Assembly: GCA_947650365.1 (NCBI GenBank)
Contig: CANTAL010000206.1
Span: 422,325-486,324, forward strand
Origin: Chamaelirium japonicum
Taxonomy: Eukaryota > Streptophyta > Magnoliopsida > Liliales > Melanthiaceae
DNA: 64,000 nt
Direction: 5' to 3'
Made by a program: the position numbers and the translations under genes. Each line of letters begins with the position of its first letter. Position 1 is the stretch's first letter. Of this stretch, positions 55,315 through 64,000 are shown in pieces. The notes under the pieces are model-generated. The model ran no database searches and was not told the origin of the DNA. It saw only the letters and a list, made by a program, of their open reading frames with translations.

Positions 55315-58300
55315 GAATGAATTAGAATGGATCGAGCGAATGAATTAGAATGGATCGTACGAATGAATTAGAATGGATACATTCGAGCGAATGAATTAGA
55401 ATGGATCGTACGAATGATTTAGAATGGATCATAGGAATGAATTAGAATGGATCGTGCAAATGAATTAGAATGGATACATTCGTGCGAATGAATTAGAATG
55501 GATCGTAGGAATGAATTAGAATGGATCGTACGAATGAATTAGAATGGTTACATTCGTGCGAATGAATTAGAATGGATCGTACGAATGGATTAGAATGGAT
55601 CGTACGAATGAATTAGAATGGATCGTACAAATGAATTAGAAAGGTTACATTTGTGAGAATGAATTAGAATGTACCGTACGAATGAATTAGAATGGATCGT
55701 ACGAACGAATTAGAATGGATCGTATGAACGAATTAGAATGGGTCGTATGAACGAATTAGAATGGATTGTACGAATGAATTAGAATGGATACATTCGAGCG
55801 AATGAATTAGAATGGATCGTACGAATGAATTAGAATGGATCAGAGGAATGAACTAGAATGGATCGTGCAAATGAATTAGAATGGATACATTCGAGCGAAT
55901 GAATTAGAATAGATCGTGGGAATGAATTAGAATGGATCATACGAATGGATTAGAATGGATCATACGAATGGATTAGAATGGATCGTACAAATGGATTAGA
56001 ATGGATCGTATGAATGAATTAAAATGGATCGTACAAATGAATTAGAAAGGTTACATTTGTGAGAATGAATTAGAATGGATCGTACGAATGGATTAGAATG
56101 GATCGTACGAATGGATTAGAATGGATCATACGAATGGATTAGAATGGATCGTACGAATGAATTAGAATGGATCATACGAATGAATTAGAATGGATCATAC
56201 GAATGAATTAGAATGGATCGTGCGAATGAATTAGAATGGATTGTACGAATGAATTAGAATGGATACATTCGTGCGAATGAATTAGAATGGATCGTAAGAA
56301 TGAATTAGAATGGATCGTGCGAATGAATTAAAATGAATCGTACGAATGAATTAGAATGGATCGTAAGAATGAATTAGAATGGATACATTTGTACGAATAA
56401 ATTAGAATGGATTGTACGAATGAATTAGAATGGATACATTCTTGCGAATAAATTAGAATGGATCGTATATTCGTGCAAATAAATTAGAATGGATCATACG
56501 AATGAATTAGAATGGATCGTGAGAATGAATTAGAATGAATCGTACGAATGCATTAGAATGGATCGTACGAATGAATTAGAATGAATCGTACGATCCATTC
56601 TAATTCATTTATTCGTACGATCCATTCTAATTCACTCGTACGATCTATTGTAATTCATTCTCATGATCCATTCTAATTCATTTGTACGATCCATTCTAAT
56701 TCATTCGTACAATCCATTCAATTCAAACGAATGAATTAGAATGGATACATTTGTACGATCCATTCTAATCCATTTGTACGATCCATTCAAATTCATTCGC
56801 ACAAATGTATCCATTTTAATTCATTCGTACGATCCATTAAAATTCATTCGCACGATCCATTCTAATTCATTCGTACGATCCATTCTAATTCATTCGTACG
56901 ATCCATTCTAATTCGTTCGTTCTAATCCATTCTAATTCATTCGCACAAATGTATCAATTCTAATCCATTCGTACGATCCATTTTAATCCATTCGTACGAT
57001 CCATTCTAATTCATTCGCACGAATGTATCCATTCTAATTCATTCATACGATCCATTCTAATGCATTCCTACGATCCATTCTAATTCATTCGCTCGAATGT
57101 ATCCATTCTAATTCATTCGTACGATCCGTTCTAATCCATTCGTACGATCCATTCTAATTCATTCGTACGATCCATTCTAATTCATTCGTACGATCCATTC
57201 TAATTCATTCTCAAAAATGTAACCTTTATAATTCATTTGTACGATCCATTCTAATTCATTCGTACGATCAATTTTAATTCATTTGTACGAATGGATTAGA
57301 ATGAATCGTACGAATGAACTAGAATGGATACATTTGTGCGATGAAAAAGAATAAATCGTACGAATGAATTAGAATGGATCATGCGAATGAATTTGAATGG
57401 ATCATACAAATGAATTAGAATGGATCGTACGAATGGATTAGAATGGATCGTACGAATGGATTAGAATGGATCTTACGAATGGATTAGAATGGATCATACA
57501 AATGAATTAGAAAGGTTACATTCGTGAGAATGAATTAGAATGGATCGTACGAATGAGTTAGAATGGATCATACGAATGAATTAGAATGGATTGTGCGAAT
57601 GAATTAGAATGGATCGTACAAATGAATTAGAATGGATACATTTGTGCGAATGAATTAGAATGGATCGTACGAATGAATTAGAATGGATCGTACGAATGAA
57701 TTAGAAAGGTTACATTTGTGAGAATGAATTAGAATGGATCGTAAGAATGGATTAGAATGGATCGTACGAATGGATTAGAATGGATCGTACGAATGGATTA
57801 GAATGGATCATACGAATGTATTATAATGGATCGTGCGAATGAATTAGAATGGATCGTACGAATGAATTAGAATGGATACATTTGTGCGAATGAATTAGAA
57901 TGGATCATACGAATGGATTAGAATGGATCGTACTAATGAATTAGAATGGATCGTACAAATGAATTAGGAAGGTTACATTTGTGAGAATAAATTAGAATGG
58001 ACTGTACGAATGAATTAGAATGGATCGTACGAATGGATTAGAATGGATCGTACGAATGGATTAGAATGGATCGTACGAATGGATTAGAATGGTTACATTC
58101 GTGAGAATGAATTAGAATGGATCATACAAATGAATTAGAATGGATCAAGCGAATGAATTTGAACGGATCGTACGAATGAATTAGAATGGATCGAACGAAT
58201 GAATTAGAATGGATACATTTGTGCAAATGAATTAGAATGGATCGTAGGAATGAATTAGAATGGATCGTACGAATGAATTAGAATGGTTACATTCGTGCGA

Positions 58301-59438
58301 ATGAATTAGAATGGATCGTACGTAGGAATGAATTAGAATGGATCGTACGAATGAATTAGAATGGATCGTACGAATGGATTAGAATGGATCGTGCGAATGA
58401 ATTAGAATGGATCGTATGAATAAATTAGAATGGATCGTACGAATGAATTAAAATGGATATATTTGTGCGAATGAATTAGAATGGATCGTATGAATGAATT
58501 AGAATAGATCGTAGGAATGAATTAGAATGGATCATACGAATGAATTAGAATGGATCGTGCGAATGAATTAGAATGGATCATATGATTGAATTAGAATGGA
58601 TACATTTGTGCGATGAATAATTCATTCGTTCGATCCATTCTAATCCATTCGTACATTTGAATTAGATTGGATTGTGCGAATGAATTAGAATGGATACATT
58701 CGTGCGAATGAATTAGAATAGATCGTATGAATGAATTGGAATGGGTCGTACGAATGAATTAGAATGGATCGTGCGAATGAATTTGAATGGATCATGCGAA
58801 TGAATTAGAATGGATCATACGAATGAATTAGAATGGATCGTACGAATGAATTAGAATGGATATATTCGTGCGAATGAATTAGAATGGATCGTACGAATGA
58901 ATTAGACTGGATCGTACGAATAAATTAGAATGGATACATTCATACGAATAAATTAGAATGGATCGTACGAATGAATTAGAATGGATCGTACGAATGGATT
59001 ACAATGGATCGTACGAATGAATTAGAATGGATCATACAAATGAACTAGAAAGGTTACATTCGTGAGAATGAATTAGAATGGAACGTACGAATGAATTAGA
59101 ATGGATCATACGAATGAATTTGAATGGATTGTATGAATGAATTAGAATGGATCGTACGAATGAATTAGAATGGATACATTCGAGCGAATGAATTAGAATA
59201 GATCGTAGGAATGAATTAGAATGGATCATACGAATGAATTAGAATGGATCGTGCGAATGAATTAGAGTGGATTGTACGAATGAATTAGAACGGATACATT
59301 CGTGTGAATGAATTAGAATGGATCAGACGAATGAATTAGAATGGATCGTACGAAAGAATTAGAATGGATCTAATCCATTCGTACGATCCACTCTATTCAT
59401 TCGCACGAATGTAACCATTCTAATTCATTCGTACGATC
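55315..59438. repeat. Satellite blocks matching 17427-21535
   Basis: F 55315-56590, R 56591-57288 (with the single flipped monomer at about 56728-56750), F 57289-59370 (with the 35-bp micro-inversion at about 58618-58655), R 59371-59438. The patch around 58428-58540 differs from copy 1, which has two 22-bp units there. Confidence 0.83.
59434..59438 (+). repeat. 5' target-site duplication CGATC
   Basis: CGATC directly before the LTR's TG. It is matched by CGATC at 60526-60530. Removing the LTR and one copy restores an ordinary monomer 'attcgtacgatccattctaa', which confirms both the duplication and the element's exact ends. Confidence 0.93.
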
Positions 59439-59472
59439 TGTTGGGGGTAGCTGAAATCTGCCCTGGAGTTCG

Positions 59473-59499
59473 CCCCCCCCCCCCCCCCCCCCCCCCCCC
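59473..59499 (+). repeat. Poly-C tract (27 C) in intact LTR
   Basis: An unbroken run of C, 34 bp from the LTR start. It is shared with copy 1 (25 C), so it predates the duplication. A C/G homopolymer this long is unusual and can fold into G4 or i-motif-like structures. Confidence 0.85.
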
Positions 59500-59574
59500 G
59501 TGCTCACCAAATCACCTTGACAGGGAGCGAGATCCATATTGTGCTGAAGGGGCCTAGGCAAAGAGCACTCTTAG

Positions 59575-59725
59575 GAGCACGCCTAAGCTCGCTGGAGCTC
59601 GCCTGAGCTCGCCCAGGAGCTAACCTAAGCTCGCCCAGGAGCTCGCCCAGGAGCTCGCCTGAGCTCGCCCAGGAGCCCGCCCGAGCTCGCCCAGGAGCTC
59701 GCCCGAGCTCGCCCAGGAGCTCGCC
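59575..59725 (+). repeat. GAGCTCGCC minisatellite inside intact LTR
   Basis: Mixed 12-bp (GAGCTCGCCCAG) and 10-bp units. It gives open frames on both strands with Ala/Arg/Gly/Leu/Glu-rich translations that are not genes. Confidence 0.8.
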
Positions 59726-59809
59726 AAGCCAGCACGAGAATTCGCTGGCAGTGGTAGCGGGAGTTAGACTGTCATGCATAACAAAGATACCGGCACCACA
59801 AACGCCCCT

Positions 59810-59905
59810 AGCTCGCGTAGGAGCTCACCCAAGCTCGCGCAGGAGCTCGCCCAAGCTCGCGCAGGAGCTCACCCAAGCTCGCTCAGGAGCTCGCCCAAGC
59901 TCGCC
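59810..59905 (+). repeat. 22-bp tandem repeat inside intact LTR
   Basis: About 4.4 copies of a 22-bp unit built from alternating AGCTCGCGCAGG and AGCTCRCCCA parts. It lies in the U3 portion, upstream of the TATA box. Tandem repeats in U3 often act as enhancers in other LTR elements, but that is only an analogy here. Confidence 0.78.
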
Positions 59906-60323
59906 AGAACTCCCCAGTTTATCGAAGAGGTCGCTCCCGCGAGGTCCGACTCTTGATAGATGTGGAAGAAAAGGCGGAGCAATGGAGGGCGAGCTCGCCT
60001 TAGCTCCCCACCGGAGGTCGCCCACAATGTATGAAAGAATGCCAGGTGATGAAACCCCACGGAAGCTACATGGACAAACATGGTCCACGGAAGGCCGCTC
60101 AAATCAGTTCGAGACCTCCCAGACTTGAACATTCCAGAATAGCCACCTGGTAGTGACAAGAAAGATGCTCTCCCCCACAAACCGCCTGGCAGGCTCGGCG
60201 ACAAAGAATGTCAGGAGCGCGAGTACCAAGGACTATCAAAGACCCACGCGAGCCAGAATGTGGGGGTCTAGAAGGCGCCGGAAAGAATCTCCATGTATCG
60301 GGCCACGGTAGGTCGCCAATGTC

Positions 60324-60330
60324 TATAAAT
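60324..60330 (+). promoter_or_regulatory. TATA box of the LTR promoter
   Basis: TATAAAT in 'tgtctataaatgctc', about 200 bp from the LTR's 3' end. Transcription would be expected to start roughly 25-35 bp downstream (near 60355-60365) and run rightward through the rest of the LTR into the satellite at 60526. The truncated copy at 21536 has lost this element. Confidence 0.7.
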
Positions 60331-60412
60331 GCTCACCCCCAGGCTCCAGAGTACAGGTTCGAAACCCTTTTCCCTACCACTTTCGTCCACAACAGCTCGC
60401 CGTTGTGCACCT

Positions 60413-60431
60413 GTGACTGACTTGAGCGTCG
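60413..60431 (+). other. Conserved plant-LTR motif in the predicted R region
   Basis: TGACTTGAGCGTCGGAGGG. Closely similar sequences (ACTTGAGCGTCGGAG...) recur near the 3' part of many plant LTRs, from memory of such elements. It lies about 85 bp downstream of the TATA box, in the expected R portion. Its function is not established here. Confidence 0.65.
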
Positions 60432-60525
60432 GAGGGTCTGCGCTCCTAAGGGAGCCAGCCGTTCTTACGCTTTTTCTTTGTCTTGCAGGTAGCACATACG
60501 GACCAGCAAAAAAATCCCCCGAACA

Positions 60526-60530
60526 CGATC
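60526..60530 (+). repeat. 3' target-site duplication CGATC
   Basis: Follows the LTR's terminal CA. It pairs with 59434-59438 and is continuous with the satellite monomer 'cgatccattctaattc'. Confidence 0.93.
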
Positions 60531-62419
60531 CATTCTAATTCATTCCTACGATCCATTCTAATTCATTCGCAAATTAGAATGGATCGAACGAAAGACTTAG
60601 AATGGATCGTGCGAATGAATTAGAATGGATCGTACGATCCATTCTAATTCATTCGTATGATCAATTCTAATTTATTCGCACAATCCATTCTAATTCATTC
60701 GTACGATCCATTCTAATTCATTCGCACGAATGTAACCATTCTAATTCATTCGTACGATCCATTCTAATTCATTCCTACGATCCATTCTAATTCATTCGCA
60801 CGAATGTATCCATTCTAATTCATTTGCACAATCCATTCTAATTCATTCCTATGATCCATTCTAATTCATTCGTACGATTCATTCTAATTCATTCGCTCGA
60901 ATGTATCCATTCTAATTCATTCGTACGATTCATTCTAATTCATTCGCACGATCCATTCTAATTCATTCTCACAAATGTAACCTTTTTAATTCATTTGTAC
61001 GATCCATTCTAATTCATTCGTACGATCCCTTCTAATCCATTCGTACGATCCATTCTAATTCATTCGCACGATTGTAACCATTCTAATTTATTCGTACGAT
61101 CCATGCTAATTCATTTGTATGATCCATTCTAATTCATTCCTACGATCTATTCTAATTCATTCGCTCGAATGTATCCATTCTAATTCATTCGTTCGATCCA
61201 TTCTAATTCATTCGTACGATCCATTCAAATTCATTCACATGATCCATTCTAATTCATTCGTACGATCCATTCTAATTCATTCGCACGATCCATTCTAATT
61301 TCGAATGAATTAGAATGGATCGTAGGAATGAATTAGAATGGATCGTACGAATGAATTAGAATGGTTACATTTGTACGAATGAATTAGAATAGATCGTGCT
61401 AATGAATTAGAATGGATCGTACGAATGGATTAGAATGGATCGTGCGAATGGATTAGAATGGATCGTACGAATGAATTAGAATGGATCATACAAATGAATT
61501 AGAAAGGTTACATTCGTGAGAATGAATTAGAATGGATCGTGCGAATGAATTAGAATTGATCATACGAATGAATTAGAATGGATCATATGAATGAATTAGA
61601 TTGCATCGTACGATCCATTCTAATTCATTCGCACGATCCATTCTAATTCATTCATATGATCAATTCTAATTCATTCGCACGATCCATTATAATTCATTCG
61701 TAAGATCCATTCTAATTCATTCGCACAAATATAACCATTCTAATTCATTCGTATGATCCATTCTAATTCATTCCTACGATCCATTCTAATTCTTTCGCAC
61801 GAATGTATCCATTCTAATTCATTAGTACGTTCCATTCTAATTAATTCGCACAAATTTATCCATTCTAATTCATTCGTACGATCCATTCTAATTTATTCGT
61901 TCAAATATATCCATTCTAATTCATTCGTACGATCCATTCTAATTCATTCGCACGATCCATTCTAATTCATTCGCACGAATGTATCCATTCTAATCCATTC
62001 TAATTCATCGCACGAATCCGTACTAATTCATTCGCACGAATGTATCCATTCTAATTCATTCGTGCGAATGAATTAGAACGGATTCGTGCGATGAATTAGA
62101 ATGGATCGTACGAATGAATTAGAATATATCGTACGAATAAATTAGAATGGATCGTACAAATGAATTAGAAAGGTTACATTTGTGAGAATGAATTAGAATG
62201 GATCGTACGAATAGATTAGAATGGATCGTACGAATGGATTAGAATGGATCGTACGAATGAATTAGAATGGATCATACAAATGAATTAGAAAGGTTACATT
62301 CGTGAGAATGAATTAGAATGGATCGTACGAATGAATTAGAATGGATCATGCGAATGAATTTGAATGGATCGTACGAATGAATAAGAATAGATCGTACGAA
62401 TGAATTAGAGTGGATCATA
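60531..62419. repeat. Satellite right of the LTR, alternating blocks
   Basis: R to about 60570, F 60571-60630, R 60631-61301, F 61302-61607, R 61608-62061, F 62062-62419. It is outside the superunit and has no long counterpart in the window that I could find. Turns such as 'attcgcaaattagaatgg' (60568) and 'ctaatttcgaatgaatt' (61297) are irregular rather than palindromic. Confidence 0.8.
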
Positions 62420-64000
62420 CGAATGTATCCATTCTAATTCATTCGTACAATCCATTCTAATTCGTTTATATGATCCATTCTAATTCGTTCGTACGATCCA
62501 TTCTAATTCGTTCGTACGATCCATTCTAAATAATTCGCACGATCCATTCAAATTCATTCGCACGATCCATTCTAATTCTTTTATATGATCCATTCTAATT
62601 CATTCGCACGAATGTATCCATTCTAGTTCATTCGTACGCTCCATTCTAATTCATTCGTACGATCCATTCTAATTCATTCGCACGATCGATTCAAATTCAT
62701 TCGTATGATCCATTCTAATTCATTCGTATGATCCTTTCTAATTCATTCGTACGATCCATTCTAATTCATTCGCACGATCTATTCTAATTCATTCGTACAA
62801 TCCATTCTAATTTATTCGTACGATCCATTCTAATTCATTCGCACTATCCTTTCTAATTCATTCGTACGATCCATTCTAATTCATTCGCACTATCCATTCT
62901 AATTCATTCGTGCGATCCATTCTAATTCATTTGTACGAATGAATTCGAATGGATCGTACGAATGGTTTAGAATGGATCGTACGAATGAATTAGAATGGAT
63001 AGTACTAACGAATTAGAATGGATCGTATGAATGAAATAGAATGGATCGTACGAATGAATTAGAATAGATTAGAATAGATCGTGCGAATGAACTAGAATGG
63101 ATAGTGCGAATGAATTAGAATGGATCGTACGAATGAATTAGAATGGATTGTACGAATGAATTAGAATAGATCGTGCGAATGAATTAGAATGGATCGTACG
63201 AAAGAATTAGAATGGATCATACGAATGAATTAGAATCGATCGTGCGAATGAATTAGAATGGATCGTACGAATGAATTAGAATAAATACATTTGTGCGATG
63301 AATAAGAATAGATCGTACGAATGAATTAGAATGGATCGTACGAATAAATTAGAATGGATCGTGCGAATGAATTAGAATGGAATGTACGAATGCATTAGAA
63401 TGGATCGGACGAATGAATTAGAATGGATTGTACGAATGGATTAGATTGGATCGTACGAACGAATTAGAATGGATCGTATGAACGAATTAGAATGGATCGT
63501 ACGAATGGATTAGAATGGATCATGCGAATGAATTAGAATGGATCGTACGAATGAATTAGAATGGATACATTTGTGCGATGAATAAGAATGGAGCGTATGA
63601 ATTAGAATGGATCATACGAATGAATTAGAATGGATCGTGCGAATGAATTAGAATTGATCATACGAATGAATTAGAATGGATCGGACGAATGAATTAGAAT
63701 GGATACATTTGTACGAATGAATTAGAATGGATCGTACGAATGAATTAGAATGGATCGTACGTATGAATTAGAATGGATCCACCAAATAAGTTAGAATGGA
63801 TCATACGAATGAATTAGAATGGATCGTACGAATGAATTAGAATGGATTGTGCGAATGAATCTGAATGGATTGTATGAATGAATTACAATGGATATATTTA
63901 TGCGAATGAATTAGAATGGATCGTATGAATGAATTAGAATGGATAGTACGAATGAATTTGAATGGTTACATTTGTGCGAATGAATTAGAATGGATCGTAC
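62420..64000. repeat. Satellite to the right window edge
   Basis: R 62420-62936, then F 62937-64000, continuing past the window. The F part ends with a GGATCCACCA-tagged unit at 63775 and shows the shortened 'gtgcgatgaataag' units near 63290 and 63575 also seen at 16206 and 54071. Confidence 0.82.

Larger units (their letters stand above)
22273..60167 (+). repeat. Superunit copy 2 (complete, about 37.9 kb)
   Basis: It starts where the truncated LTR of copy 1 gives way to satellite and ends at the matching base inside the intact LTR at 60167. The boundary at 22273 is inferred from a tandem-duplication model. The part that can be shown to match copy 1 is 32193-32688 plus about 37185-60167, because the partner of 22273-32192 would lie left of the window. 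Compared with copy 1 it has about 4.5 kb extra at 32682-37184, an extra 1106-bp tandem repeat at 37316-38421, and an extra ~74 bp (28+23+23 units) near 50307-50380. Confidence 0.75.
59439..60525 (+). mobile_element. Intact solo LTR of an LTR retrotransposon (1087 bp), probably plant
   Basis: Starts TGTTGGGGG, ends CCCCCGAACA (near-inverted ends, TG...CA), flanked by the 5-bp duplication CGATC. These are the standard marks of an LTR integrated by a retroviral-type integrase. No second LTR, primer-binding site or coding region lies on either side, so it is a solo LTR, normally produced by recombination between the two LTRs of a full element. Order along it: poly-C 59473-59499, GAGCTCGCC repeats 59575-59725, 22-bp repeats 59810-59905, TATAAAT 60324-60330, TGACTTGAGCGTCGGAGGG 60413-60431, 'cttgcaggt' near 60482, CA end. 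The TATA box puts transcription on +. The GAGCGTCGGAGGG motif is one I recall from plant LTR elements, often Ty3/gypsy. Family assignment is not secure without a database search. Confidence 0.92.

Noticed and set aside
22273..59438. A hidden gene or second mobile element inside the satellite
   Set aside because: I read through the stretch looking for departures from the monomer. Only irregular joins of a few bases were found, and no insert longer than about one unit.
60356..60366. GGTTCGAAACC, an exact fit to the Pol III B box, followed by TTTT, suggesting a tRNA or SINE
   Set aside because: No A box at the right distance, and the flanking bases do not form the T-stem or an acceptor stem. 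It lies just after the LTR TATA box. Chance match.
59439..60525. DNA transposon or MITE, because of the near-inverted ends
   Set aside because: The ends are TG...CA with only about 9-10 bp of inversion and a 5-bp target duplication. With a TATA box and R-like motif in order, an LTR explains it better.
59504..60538. Open frames of 60-125 codons in the intact LTR
   Set aside because: Same reasons as for the truncated copy, and one runs past the LTR's CA end into satellite. The DNA is a non-coding solo LTR.
1..64000. Human-type satellite II/III (GGAAT/CATTC)
   Set aside because: GAATG words occur within the core, but the unit is a distinct 23/28-bp monomer with a CGTACG linker and no runs of pure 5-bp repeats. 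The embedded LTR resembles plant elements.

Overview
The window is a eukaryotic satellite-DNA array, most likely from a plant, and I see no credible protein-coding, tRNA or rRNA gene in it. More than 97% of it is one short AT-rich satellite. The monomer has an 18-bp core GAATGAATTAGAATGGAT followed by a linker. The linker is usually CGTAC (23-bp unit) and less often ACATTCGTGC or a relative of it (28-bp unit). Units are not all head to tail: by reading I count about 86 places where the array switches strand, giving blocks from about 25 bp to about 3.9 kb. Below, 'F' means the core reads on + and 'R' means it reads on -.

The only non-satellite DNA is a GC-rich LTR-retrotransposon long terminal repeat, present twice. 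The copy at 59439-60525 is a complete solo LTR of 1087 bp. It has TG...CA ends, near-inverted ends TGTTGGGGG/CCCCCGAACA, a 5-bp target duplication CGATC on both sides, a TATA box, and the motif TGACTTGAGCGTCGGAGGG that I associate with plant LTR elements. This motif is the main basis for suggesting a plant. The copy at 21536-22272 is the same LTR cut off after about two thirds of its length and joined directly to satellite.

Large-scale layout. Positions 1-22272 and 22273-60167 read as two direct copies of one ~37.9-kb superunit. Copy 1 is entered part-way by the left window edge. Copy 2 appears complete and ends inside the intact LTR. The simplest reading is a tandem duplication whose right breakpoint fell inside the solo LTR. 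Aligned landmarks (strand switches, odd monomers, the LTR) recur at offsets of 37.76-37.90 kb. The LTR copies differ at about 15 of ~727 aligned bases. Nested inside each superunit is a ~3.07-kb higher-order repeat that itself contains several inversions (497-3569 and 3570-6143; 38422-41353 and 41354-43950). Copy 2 also holds a private 1106-bp tandem duplication (37316-38421 / 38422-39527). Copy 1 lacks ~4.5 kb found in copy 2 (junction near 496). From 60526 to 64000 the array continues to the right of the LTR.

Nothing here forms an operon or pathway. Short open frames across the satellite are a by-product of a 23-bp period (three monomers make 69 bp, or 23 codons). Interest lies in array architecture: nested amplification, palindromic linkers at inversion points, and an LTR promoter pointing into satellite. 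Whether this is centromeric, pericentromeric, knob or B-chromosome DNA cannot be told from sequence alone.
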